A stretch of 17,886 nucleotides of DNA. It comes from Lachnospiraceae bacterium. Lineage in GTDB: Bacteria > Bacillota > Clostridia > Lachnospirales > Lachnospiraceae. Numbering within the stretch: the stretch's first letter is position 1; each line of letters starts with the position of its first letter. This document shows positions 7,526 through 14,805 of the stretch, one piece after another. The notes beneath the pieces are model-generated. The model saw only the letters and a list, made by a program, of their open reading frames with translations. It made no database searches and was not told where the DNA came from. The stretch is from NCBI GenBank assembly GCA_900765975.1, contig CAAFTS010000126.1:1-17886 (forward strand), read 5' to 3'. Both the position numbers and the translations under genes were made by a program.

Positions 7526-7941
7526 AGACAGAAGGGACGTGTAAAGTGCTAGAGTTTTCGCAGCATGGTGATGACAGAGGCCAGTTGGTGGCAATAGAAG
7601 GAAATATTGATATTCCGTTCGAAATAAAGAGAATGTTTTATATTTATGGTTCGGATAATAAAGTTATACGGGGAAGGCATGCAAATAGACGTTCAAAGTT
7701 TGTTTTGATCAATATAAGCGGCATCTCGAAAATCAAAGTTTCCACCGGAAAGAAAGAATATGACTTCGTGCTTGATTGTCCATATAAAGGTTTGTATTTA
7801 GATAGCATGGTTTGGAAAGAAATGTATGGATTCTCAGAAGATTCTGTGTTGCTTGTACTGGCAAGTGAACATTATGATAGTGAAGAATACATACGTGATT
7901 ATAATGAGTTTTTAGAAGAGGCAGGAAAACAAGATGTCTAA
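7522..7941 (+). CDS. fdtA: FdtA/QdtA-like dTDP-4-keto-6-deoxyglucose 3,4-ketoisomerase
   Basis: A 139-residue cupin, the same length as Aneurinibacillus FdtA, which shifts the keto group of dTDP-4-keto-6-deoxyglucose from C4 to C3 so that FdtB/QdtB can aminate it. Landmarks: DDRGQLVAIEG (residues 17-27), IPFEIKRMFYIY (31-42), the cupin core IRGRHANRRSKFVL (49-62), CPYKGLYLDSMVWKEM (86-101), and LVLASEHYDSEEYIRDY (111-127). The motif that reads His-Ala-His in the characterised enzymes is His53-Ala54-Asn55 here, so one of the two active-site histidines is replaced (see findings). The start ATG overlaps the GNAT stop; GGGAG lies a few bases upstream. The end overlaps the following GT2 gene by 8 bases. 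Galacto or gluco outcome cannot be told. Confidence 0.87.
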   Translation: MKTEGTCKVLEFSQHGDDRGQLVAIEGNIDIPFEIKRMFYIYGSDNKVIRGRHANRRSKFVLINISGISKIKVSTGKKEYDFVLDCPYKGLYLDSMVWKEMYGFSEDSVLLVLASEHYDSEEYIRDYNEFLEEAGKQDV

Positions 7942-8893
7942 ACTATCGATTGTCATTCCCGTTTATTACAATGAAGATAATCTCAGGCCATTATATGAGG
8001 ATTTGAAAACAAAGGTATTGTCACAATTAGAAGAATATGAGCTCGTAATGGTAGATGACGGATCCAAGGACAATTCATGGAGAGTGATGCAGGAGTTGAC
8101 TGAAGCGGATGATAATATTCGCTTGTTAAAATTATCAAGAAATTTTGGCTCTCATGCGGCTATGTTAGCCGGACTTGTTTATTCTACCGGCGACTGTGCT
8201 GTTATAAAAGCGGCAGATCTTCAGGAACCTTCTGAAATCATACTTGAAATGTATAAAATGTGGAAGAAGGGGAATAAGGTCGTACTGGCAATCAGGGAAG
8301 ACAGAGAAGAGGGCTTCTCGCAAAAGTTGTTCGCAAAGTTATATTATATGCTTGTACGAAAAATGGCGCTTTCTAATATGCCTTCAAATGGATTTGATAT
8401 TTTTCTTGTTGACAGGCAAGTAATCAATGTATTGGATTTAATGGATGAGAAAAACTCTGCCATAACTCTTCAGGTATTGTGGAGCGGATTTCAGACAGCT
8501 ACGGTTTCATATATAAGGAAGAAGAGAGAAATCGGAAAGTCCAGATGGACTTTAAAGAAAAAAGTGAAGCTTGTAGTGGATTCTATTCTAAGTTTTTCTT
8601 TTATTCCTATTCGTTTCATGACAGGTATAGGAGCGAGTTTTTTTGGTATTGCCATTATATGGGGAATATATGTTATTGTAAACAGATTGATGGGAAGGAT
8701 AGACGCTCCAGGTTATACTACTCTTACTATATTAGTGCTCTTTTCTTCTGGTCTGATTATGTTTACACTTGGTTTGCTGGGAGAGTATATCTGGAGAACG
8801 TTGGATGCTGCGAGAAAACGGCCAGTATACATTATTGATGAAATGCATATGGGAAAAGAGGAAATAGATACTTCTTTGGATGTACAGGAATAG
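7934..8893 (+). CDS. Polyprenyl-phosphate glycosyltransferase, GT2 (DPM1/GtrB-like)
   Basis: A 319-residue GT2 enzyme with an N-terminal GT-A domain (SIVIPVYYNEDNL, VMVDDGSKDNS, LSRNFGSHAAMLAGL) and two C-terminal membrane helices (about 230-250 and 265-285) ending in LGLLGEYIWRTLDAARKRPVY. This is the plan of GtrB, CsbB and dolichol-phosphate mannose synthase: it loads one sugar from a nucleotide donor onto polyprenyl phosphate at the inner membrane face. The metal-binding DADLQDP motif reads Ala-Ala-Asp-Leu-Gln-Glu-Pro, with the first Asp replaced. It overlaps the ketoisomerase gene by 8 bases and is followed by a GtrA-type flippase, so it is the best candidate to make the lipid-linked 3-acylaminosugar. 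Sugar identity is inference. Confidence 0.88.
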   Translation: MSKLSIVIPVYYNEDNLRPLYEDLKTKVLSQLEEYELVMVDDGSKDNSWRVMQELTEADDNIRLLKLSRNFGSHAAMLAGLVYSTGDCAVIKAADLQEPSEIILEMYKMWKKGNKVVLAIREDREEGFSQKLFAKLYYMLVRKMALSNMPSNGFDIFLVDRQVINVLDLMDEKNSAITLQVLWSGFQTATVSYIRKKREIGKSRWTLKKKVKLVVDSILSFSFIPIRFMTGIGASFFGIAIIWGIYVIVNRLMGRIDAPGYTTLTILVLFSSGLIMFTLGLLGEYIWRTLDAARKRPVYIIDEMHMGKEEIDTSLDVQE

Positions 8894-8919
8894 ACAGCAA
8901 AAGTTGTATGGAGCTGGTA

Positions 8920-9333
8920 ATGAACAAATTGATGAGATTTATAAGATTTTTTTTAAACAGAGAATTTGTTTTGTTTATAATAATTGGTGGAATTAATACT
9001 TTAAGCGGTGTTTTCTTTTCTTATATTTATTCGCTGGGCATGACAGTTAATCTGGCGTTTATGGCAGGATATCTGACAGGGCTTTTGATTTCATACCTAT
9101 TAAACAGTCTTGTGAATTTTAAGACCAGGCTGTCTTTGACCAAATTTTTTAAATTTGCAATTTCTTATGTGCCTAATTTTATTATTCAAAATATAATTGT
9201 GTTTATTGTATACAACACTATGAAAGCTGATAAATTGATAGCCTATGTTTTAGCTGCAGTGTTAGGAATACCTATAACATTTTTTTGTGTAAAAATATTT
9301 GCTTTTAAAAATAAGGAGAAAAAGTGTGATTAG
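8920..9333 (+). CDS. GtrA-family small membrane flippase
   Basis: A 137-residue four-helix protein of the GtrA/GtcA family, thought to move polyprenyl-phosphate-bound monosaccharides across the membrane. The family pattern is seen in IGGINTLSGVFFSYIYS in helix 1, GLLISYLLNSLVNFK after helix 2, KFFKFAISYVPNFIIQ in helix 3 and a basic C-terminal tail. ATG 8920 is preferred, with GGAG at 8910-8913; ATG 8908 has no ribosome binding site. It directly follows the GtrB-like GT2 (26 bases) and overlaps the aminotransferase gene by 8 bases. With the GT2 and a GT-C it would complete a three-component glycosylation system. Confidence 0.88.
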   Translation: MNKLMRFIRFFLNREFVLFIIIGGINTLSGVFFSYIYSLGMTVNLAFMAGYLTGLLISYLLNSLVNFKTRLSLTKFFKFAISYVPNFIIQNIIVFIVYNTMKADKLIAYVLAAVLGIPITFFCVKIFAFKNKEKKCD

Positions 9334-10459
9334 ATTTAATATTCCCCCGATGGTTGGTACAGAAATTGAATATATGCGAGAAGCGATTCTTTCTCAAAAA
9401 ATTTGTGGAGATGGGCAATTTACAAAAAAATGTAGTGAATGGATTGAACAGCAGACGCACACCAAAAAGGCTTTACTGACGACGTCGGGAACGCATGCTC
9501 TAGAAATGGCTGCGCTATTGGCAAATATCAAGCCGGGGGATGAAGTTATCATGCCGTCTTTTACATTTGTCAGCACTGCAAATGCGTTTGTGCTCAGAGG
9601 AGCCAAAATTGTTTTTGTCGATATCCGTCCTGATACGATGAATATTGATGAAAAACTGATTGAAGAGGCAGTGACTGAAAAAACAAAAGCAATTGTACCT
9701 GTACATTATGCTGGGGTGTCCTGTGAAATGAACAGGATAAAAGAAATTGCTGCTGAAAATAATCTTTTAGTCATTGAAGATGCTGCTCAAGGGGTGCAGT
9801 CAACTTATTGTGGGAAAAAACTAGGATCAATTGGTGATTTTGGGTGCTATAGTTTTCATGAAACAAAAAATTACAGTATGGGTGAAGGCGGAGCTGTGCT
9901 TATACAGAATGAAAAAGATATTGAGATGGCGGAAATTATACGTGAAAAAGGAACAAACAGAAGTCGCTTTTTTCGCGGGCAGGTTGACAAATATACATGG
10001 GTTTCCCAAGGGTCGTCATATCTTCCCAGTGAATTGAATGCAGCGTATCTGTGGGCGCAGCTGGAGCAGGAAAGACGTATTTTTGATGATCGGATGAAGA
10101 GCTGGCAATGCTATTATGAAAATTTAAAAGATTTGAGGGATAAGGGGAAAATACAACTTCCTGTTATTCCTTCCGAATGTCAGCATAATGCCCATATGTT
10201 TTATATAAAAACAGCTTGTCTAGAAGAACGGTCACAATTAATTGCTTTTTTAAAAGAGCAAGGTATTCTTGCAGTTTTTCATTATATACCACTTCATTCT
10301 TCGCAGGCTGGAAGGCAGTATGGTAGATTTAGTGGTAAAGATAGATATACTACGGTGGAAAGTGAACGTCTCCTCAGGCTTCCGATGTATTTCGGCCTTA
10401 AAGAAGAAGAGATTGATTATGTCTGCGATGCCATAAAGAAATTTTACAGAGGAAGATAG
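9326..10459 (+). CDS. rffA: dTDP-4-amino-4,6-dideoxygalactose transaminase (RffA/WecE)
   Basis: PLP-dependent transaminase (377 aa) that converts dTDP-4-keto-6-deoxyglucose to dTDP-4-amino-4,6-dideoxygalactose (dTDP-Fuc4N), as in enterobacterial common antigen synthesis. The match to E. coli WecE is strong along the full length: CGDGQFTKKC (28-37), GDEVIMPSFTFVSTANAFVL (71-90), RPDTMNIDE (101-109), VPVHYAGV (124-131), EDAAQG with Asp152, SFHETKNYSMGEGGA with the Schiff-base Lys181, EKGTNRSRFFRGQVDKYTW, and AVFHYIPLHSS near the C-terminus. GTG 9326 is the start, with AGGAG at 9314-9318; an upstream in-frame TTG lies inside gtrA without a ribosome site. It takes the same substrate as the FdtA enzyme, so the two branches compete for one intermediate. 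Confidence 0.93.
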   Translation: MIRFNIPPMVGTEIEYMREAILSQKICGDGQFTKKCSEWIEQQTHTKKALLTTSGTHALEMAALLANIKPGDEVIMPSFTFVSTANAFVLRGAKIVFVDIRPDTMNIDEKLIEEAVTEKTKAIVPVHYAGVSCEMNRIKEIAAENNLLVIEDAAQGVQSTYCGKKLGSIGDFGCYSFHETKNYSMGEGGAVLIQNEKDIEMAEIIREKGTNRSRFFRGQVDKYTWVSQGSSYLPSELNAAYLWAQLEQERRIFDDRMKSWQCYYENLKDLRDKGKIQLPVIPSECQHNAHMFYIKTACLEERSQLIAFLKEQGILAVFHYIPLHSSQAGRQYGRFSGKDRYTTVESERLLRLPMYFGLKEEEIDYVCDAIKKFYRGR

Positions 10460-10461
10460 AG

Positions 10462-11433
10462 ATGAATGATAAAAAAGTGTCTGTTGTGATTCCAGTTTAC
10501 AATAGTGCAAAATGGATGGATGAGTTAGTAGGCAGGATTCATATGGAATTGGATGATTTAGTTTCCCATGAGATTATTCTGGTAAATGATGGAAGTCCGG
10601 ACAGAGACGTGTGGCCCAAAATTGAAGAGATATGTAAGAGAGACAGCCGCGTAGAGGGAATTGATTTATTGTATAATAGCGGACAGTTTACTGCTACTAT
10701 GTGTGGCTTGGAATACGCAACAGGAGATTATATTATAACAATGGATGACGATCTGCAGCATCCTCCGGAAGAACTTCACAAATTGATTGAATGTATTGAT
10801 GAGAAAGAATATGATTGCGTTTTTGGGGTTTATGGAGCGGCAAAAGAAAATTTTTTCCGGAGAGCAGGTTCACAGTTGACAAATGGTATCGTAGGTAAAC
10901 TATATAATCGCCCTAAAGGAATAAGAAGCAATAGTTTTAGAATCATGACAAATAATCTGGCTAAAACCATTGCCATGTATAAAACTTGTAAACCTCAAAT
11001 CAGCCCGTTGATTTTTATGTGTACGAAGAATATTGGAAATGTTTTGGTGGAGCATAAACCACGTGTATATGGAAAAAGTGGGTATACCTTAAAAAAGTTG
11101 ATCTCGGCAACATTTAATTCTGTTGTAAACATTTCGACATTTCCTTTGGATATTATAAGCGCAGTAGGGATATTCTCTTCATGCCTGGCATTTTTGATTG
11201 CTTTAGTTTATTTGGTACGATATTTCTTAGGAGAGATTTTAGTTCCGGGATTTACAGCACAAATTCTTGTAACTGTTTTTTTTGGAGGCTTAATTCTTTT
11301 GGGACTGGGAATCGTAGGAAAATATATAGGCAGGATTATTTCGGAGATTACCGGACTCCCAAGATATGTGGTCCGAAAGATATTGAATGGGGAAGATAAA
11401 GATGAAAAAAATATTGATATTAGGAACGGGTAA
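10462..11433 (+). CDS. ArnC-like polyprenyl-phosphate aminosugar transferase, GT2
   Basis: A 323-residue GT2 enzyme: GT-A domain with SVVIPVYNSAKW (7-18), LVNDGSPD (40-47), a full acidic metal motif MDDDLQHPPEEL, then KSGYTLKKLISATFNSV and two C-terminal membrane helices, ending in GLGIVGKYIGRII and LPRYVVRKIL. E. coli ArnC, which transfers 4-formamido-arabinose to undecaprenyl phosphate, has the same order of elements. Unlike the GT2 at 7934 it keeps all acidic residues of the DxD motif. It starts two bases after rffA, with GAGGAAG upstream, and overlaps the ATP-grasp gene by 32 bases. Predicted to load Fuc4N, modified or not, onto polyprenyl phosphate. Substrate is inference from the neighbouring rffA. 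Confidence 0.88.
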   Translation: MNDKKVSVVIPVYNSAKWMDELVGRIHMELDDLVSHEIILVNDGSPDRDVWPKIEEICKRDSRVEGIDLLYNSGQFTATMCGLEYATGDYIITMDDDLQHPPEELHKLIECIDEKEYDCVFGVYGAAKENFFRRAGSQLTNGIVGKLYNRPKGIRSNSFRIMTNNLAKTIAMYKTCKPQISPLIFMCTKNIGNVLVEHKPRVYGKSGYTLKKLISATFNSVVNISTFPLDIISAVGIFSSCLAFLIALVYLVRYFLGEILVPGFTAQILVTVFFGGLILLGLGIVGKYIGRIISEITGLPRYVVRKILNGEDKDEKNIDIRNG

Positions 11434-12508
11434 TGCACAGGAAGACATCATCAGATACTGTAAAAATGATAATTTTGAGATTCATGCCTGCAGTTATACT
11501 TCAGGCGACAACGCCGAAAAATATGTGGACTATTTTTCATTGATAAATATAACAGATACAGAAGCTATCTGTAAGTATGTGTATCAAAATCAAATTGATT
11601 TCATTTATTCCGTGGGATCTGATATAGCTATGCCATCTGTCTCTTATGTTGCCGAACGGTGTGGTCTGCCTTATTTTGTGTCGTATGAAACAGCACACAT
11701 TTGTAATAATAAACATTTGCTACGGCAATATTTAGGAAAACAGTTTACTGGAAATCTTTCGTATATGGTATTAACAGATATTTTAAATAAAATTGACGTT
11801 CCATTTCCGGCAGTTATGAAACCTGTAGATTCCCAGGGGCAAAGAGGGGTGATAAAAGTAACTGACAAAAGAGAACTTGATAAAAATTTTTCGCACTCGC
11901 TGTCCTTTTCGAAAAGTAAAAAAGTAATATTAGAGGAATATGTTGAGGGAGATGAAGTTTCGGTTAATGCTTTTGTTTTAGATAGAGAAATAAAATTTGC
12001 CCTGATTTCTGACAGAGAAGTGTGGAAAGATTATCCGGGCGGAATAATACGCAGGCATGTTCTACCCAGCAAGTATTCGGGGAGCAAGGCTGAGATAGCG
12101 ATAAAGGATTTAGTTGAGCGGGTCATCTGTAAACTTGATATTCAAAACGGTCCGGTATATTTTCAGATAAAGATGAAAAATAATATGGAACCTAAACTTT
12201 TAGAGGTCACCCCTAGACTGGATGGGTGTCATATGTGGAGACTTATCCGGGAATATACGGGAGTAGACTTGCTGGCGTGCAGTGTCAAATTGCTGGAAAG
12301 CAAACCCGTTGAATTAGAGTATGAAAAGCCACTGTTAAAAAACGCCACACTGGAATTTATGTGCGCCCCCCCGGGAACAGAGTTTGACAGCAGTCAGTAT
12401 AGCACGAATGAGGCGCGATTTATCAAATATTATTATGAAGATGGACAGACAGTAAAAGCGATGAATGGTTATATGGAGAAATGTGGATATATCATAAGAG
12501 GGCAATAA
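11402..12508 (+). CDS. ATP-grasp carboxylate-amine ligase, possible aminosugar acylase
   Basis: A 368-residue ATP-grasp enzyme related to the carbamoyl-phosphate synthase large-subunit group. An N-terminal Rossmann-like pre-ATP domain (ILILGTGNAQED, VGSDIAMP) is followed by NKHLLRQYL (Lys104), PAVMKPVDSQGQRGVIKV with Lys140 and the glycine-rich loop, LEEYVEGDEVSVNAFV with the ATP hinge (Glu178, Glu179), and the Mg2+ site LLEVTPRLDG (Glu268, Arg272), where EVTPR stands for the common ENPR. Such enzymes activate a carboxylate as acyl phosphate and join it to an amine. The start ATG 11402 has GGGGAAG at 11389-11395; ATG 11387 lacks one. Between an ArnC-like GT2 and an epimerase, and after rffA, the likely amine is the 4-amino group of Fuc4N; the carboxylate is unknown. 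Confidence 0.82.
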   Translation: MKKILILGTGNAQEDIIRYCKNDNFEIHACSYTSGDNAEKYVDYFSLINITDTEAICKYVYQNQIDFIYSVGSDIAMPSVSYVAERCGLPYFVSYETAHICNNKHLLRQYLGKQFTGNLSYMVLTDILNKIDVPFPAVMKPVDSQGQRGVIKVTDKRELDKNFSHSLSFSKSKKVILEEYVEGDEVSVNAFVLDREIKFALISDREVWKDYPGGIIRRHVLPSKYSGSKAEIAIKDLVERVICKLDIQNGPVYFQIKMKNNMEPKLLEVTPRLDGCHMWRLIREYTGVDLLACSVKLLESKPVELEYEKPLLKNATLEFMCAPPGTEFDSSQYSTNEARFIKYYYEDGQTVKAMNGYMEKCGYIIRGQ

Positions 12509-12512
12509 AAGG

Positions 12513-13415
12513 ATGACGATAGGAATAATAGGGTCTTCTGGTTTCATCGGGACATATCTCACAAAAACAGCTCTGGACAGAGGGGATAAAGTTATCGGAT
12601 GGGATATTGTAAAGCCGAGAGAGGATTATAAAAATGATAATTTTATATTTCGTCAGTGGGAGAATGGATGCTTTGATTCAGACATTGGTCTGAAGGAATG
12701 CAATGGAGTCGTTGTCCTTGCCGCAAGAAGACCGCATGGAGAATTTACATTAAAAGACTATTTTTATAATATTGATATTGTTATGAAGGTTATAGAAAAA
12801 TGCGTATATTCAGGGATCAAGAACATAGTTGTAATTTCTTCTCGTAGCGTTTATAGTGATTCTTCTTTGCCATGGAAAGAAGAGTGCTGTAATACACCCC
12901 TGAATTTATATGGGGCAGCGAAAGCGGCTGTAGACGATATCGTTAAACTGTATAATCGTCAGTATGATCTTAGTATCAAATCCCTTCGGTTGGCCCAGGT
13001 ATTGGGAATGGGAGAAAGAAAGGGGTATCTTCTGAATACCTTTATTGATAAGGCAATAAAAAAAGAAACTCTCCCGATTTATGGGACCGGTTTGGGCAAA
13101 AGACAGTATATCTACATTAAAGATGTGATTTCAGCAATTTTTGCAGCGCTGGCAAGTCAAAAAGGCGGTGTTTATAATATAGGGATGGAAGGTTCTATCT
13201 CCACCTTTGAGTTGGCGGAAGTCATAAATCATGTATTTGAGAATGAAGGAAATATCCAAATATATAAAGATAAAGAAGAAGATTTGCAAAATAAAGAGAT
13301 GGATGTGAGAAAGGCGCTTAGAGAGCTTGGATGGAGAGCGGAATATACAATGGAAACAGCGTTGTATGATATAAAAAATGAGATAAGTGAGGAGAAAGAT
13401 GGACATGCCCGGTGA
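12513..13415 (+). CDS. NAD-dependent epimerase/dehydratase (extended SDR)
   Basis: A 300-residue extended short-chain dehydrogenase. The NAD site is GSSGFIG (Gly7, Gly10, Gly13) with Asp31 after the second strand, favouring NAD over NADP. The catalytic triad is Ser110 in VVISSRSVY, Tyr133 and Lys137 in [22 protein letters not shown] and [13 protein letters not shown] are typical of sugar-nucleotide epimerases. The RR following the second conserved alanine (LAARRP) is unusual compared with the common LAA plus small residues. It begins 4 bases after the ATP-grasp stop and overlaps the acetyltransferase gene by 17 bases. It may act on the Fuc4N branch (epimerisation or reduction) or on another dTDP/UDP sugar; no specific reaction can be named. 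Confidence 0.85.
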   Translation: MTIGIIGSSGFIGTYLTKTALDRGDKVIGWDIVKPREDYKNDNFIFRQWENGCFDSDIGLKECNGVVVLAARRPHGEFTLKDYFYNIDIVMKVIEKCVYSGIKNIVVISSRSVYSDSSLPWKEECCNTPLNLYGAAKAAVDDIVKLYNRQYDLSIKSLRLAQVLGMGERKGYLLNTFIDKAIKKETLPIYGTGLGKRQYIYIKDVISAIFAALASQKGGVYNIGMEGSISTFELAEVINHVFENEGNIQIYKDKEEDLQNKEMDVRKALRELGWRAEYTMETALYDIKNEISEEKDGHAR

Positions 13416-14124
13416 AAATTGCAGGGTCGCAGACAGTGCCCTGATTATAAATTCAGAAGTGGGTAACTATACTGCGGTTTACAAAGATGCAAGGATAAAA
13501 GAAAGTAAAACAGGAGAACACGCTTCGATAGGTGATCATACAAGGGTGGATTTTTCAAATTTAGGAGACTACGTAAGAATTGATCGTATGAACCATCTTT
13601 ACTATACCAGTCTGGGAAGGCGTTCATATACCGGTCAGAACACAGTCATAATGCATGCAAATATAGGCGCTTTTTGCTCTCTTTCATGGAGTGTTACCAT
13701 TGGACCGGCAAATCATAGTTATGACAGGCTTACTACACATTCATTTTTATATAATGATGTGGATGACCTGAGACCCCAGGGCTATGATCAGGCGTATGAC
13801 CGGTTCCGTTCAAAGTGTGAGATAGGAAATGATGTATGGATAGGAGCAGGCGCTACGGTCTTAAGAGATGTCTGTATTGGCGATGGAGCAGTTATAGCCG
13901 CAGGAGCAGTCGTCACAAAAGATGTTCCTCCTTATGCAATAGTCGGAGGAGTACCGGCGAAGATTATAAAATATAGATTTTCAGAAGAAATTATTCAGAG
14001 GTTGATAAAAATACAGTGGTGGAATAAAAATGATGCATTTATACGTAAATATTACAGCTGTTTTTCGGAGGAAGTAACACTGGAACGTTTGAAGGAATTG
14101 GAAGAAAGGATGCTGGAATGTTAG
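13399..14124 (+). CDS. Hexapeptide (left-handed beta-helix) acetyltransferase, CatB/XAT type
   Basis: A 241-residue acyltransferase of the left-handed beta-helix superfamily. Imperfect hexapeptide turns run from about residue 18 ([16 protein letters not shown]) and are clear at 141-175 ([32 protein letters not shown]), ending in [19 protein letters not shown], the classical C-terminal seal. His106 in GPANHSYDR matches the catalytic histidine position of XAT enzymes. Start: ATG 13399 with AGGAG 4 bases upstream; ATG 13405 (spacing 10) is a near-equal alternative. It overlaps the SMR gene by 7 bases. It may O- or N-acetylate a sugar of the Fuc4N branch. It could also serve the 3-amino branch, because FdtC is of this fold, leaving the GNAT for another step. 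Confidence 0.87.
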   Translation: MDMPGENCRVADSALIINSEVGNYTAVYKDARIKESKTGEHASIGDHTRVDFSNLGDYVRIDRMNHLYYTSLGRRSYTGQNTVIMHANIGAFCSLSWSVTIGPANHSYDRLTTHSFLYNDVDDLRPQGYDQAYDRFRSKCEIGNDVWIGAGATVLRDVCIGDGAVIAAGAVVTKDVPPYAIVGGVPAKIIKYRFSEEIIQRLIKIQWWNKNDAFIRKYYSCFSEEVTLERLKELEERMLEC

Positions 14125-14462
14125 ATAAAGTAAAGAATATATGTTTTCTACATGTATGCATTTTTATTTATACTTTGACAACTATTACAGCAAAAATAAC
14201 AGCCAGATACGATTTTTTGTCAGTACAATATATAATTGGGTTTGGAATCATGGTAGCAATTTTAGGGATATATGCTATCTTCTGGCAACAGGCGATCAAA
14301 CCTTTTCCTGCTGCTGTATCATATTCTAATAAAAGTGTTACAATGATTTGGACATTAATATTTTCAGTGTTTCTTTTTGAAGAAAAAATAACTGTTAATA
14401 ATGTTTTGGGAACAATTTTGATTATACTTGGTGTTATCGTGGTGTCAAAAGATGTTGAATAG
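14118..14462 (+). CDS. SMR/EmrE-fold membrane protein, ArnE/ArnF-like subunit 1
   Basis: A 114-residue protein with four membrane helices, the plan of the small multidrug resistance fold. The second half, [20 protein letters not shown] then [23 protein letters not shown], fits the EamA/ArnE-ArnF side of the family. Helix 1 has no glutamate, the residue that EmrE drug exporters need, so it is unlikely to be a drug pump. ATG 14118 has AAGGA 7 bases upstream and overlaps the preceding stop. The gene overlaps its paralogue by 11 bases, so the two are probably made together as a heterodimer, like ArnE/ArnF that flip undecaprenyl-phosphate 4-amino-arabinose. Confidence 0.8.
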   Translation: MLDKVKNICFLHVCIFIYTLTTITAKITARYDFLSVQYIIGFGIMVAILGIYAIFWQQAIKPFPAAVSYSNKSVTMIWTLIFSVFLFEEKITVNNVLGTILIILGVIVVSKDVE

Positions 14463-14790
14463 ATATTATTTACTTATAGTTTTAACAGCTTTAGCTTCAG
14501 CAGTTTCGCAGATATTGCTTAATTATAGTAATAAAAAGAAATATTCAAAAAAGATTTTTGAATATTTGAATCCATTTGTTATTCTATCATATGTGATTTT
14601 ATTGCTTGTTTTGGCTATGAATGTTTATGCAATGAAATTTGTGGGGTTGAAAGAAGCACATGCAATAGGAGCGTTTACATATGTATTTGTACTTTTTTTA
14701 GGAAAGATATTTTTAAAAGAGAAGATTACTAAGAATAAGGTTACAGGGATTATTTTTATAGTATTGGGAATTGTTATTTTTATACTGTAA
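14452..14790 (+). CDS. SMR/EmrE-fold membrane protein, ArnE/ArnF-like subunit 2
   Basis: A 112-residue four-helix protein, partner of the preceding gene. Helix 1, LTALASAVSQILLNYSNKKK, has the Ser/Gln-containing pattern seen in ArnE and no drug-binding glutamate. Later, FVGLKEAHAIGAFTYVFVL and LGKIFLKEKITKNKVTGIIFI keep the usual KEK(I/L) turn before helix 4. ATG 14452 is chosen; a TTG at 14428 would extend it further into the neighbouring gene without benefit. No clear ribosome site is seen, which suggests translational coupling to the upstream subunit. Predicted role: flipping a polyprenyl-phosphate aminosugar made by the ArnC-like enzyme. Confidence 0.8.
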   Translation: MLNRYYLLIVLTALASAVSQILLNYSNKKKYSKKIFEYLNPFVILSYVILLLVLAMNVYAMKFVGLKEAHAIGAFTYVFVLFLGKIFLKEKITKNKVTGIIFIVLGIVIFIL

Positions 14791-14805
14791 AGAGAGGAAA
14801 AGGTT

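Noticed and set aside
14118..14790. SMR pair as a multidrug efflux pump
   Set aside because: Neither protein has the membrane glutamate in helix 1 needed by EmrE-type exporters, and the context is lipid-linked sugar synthesis.
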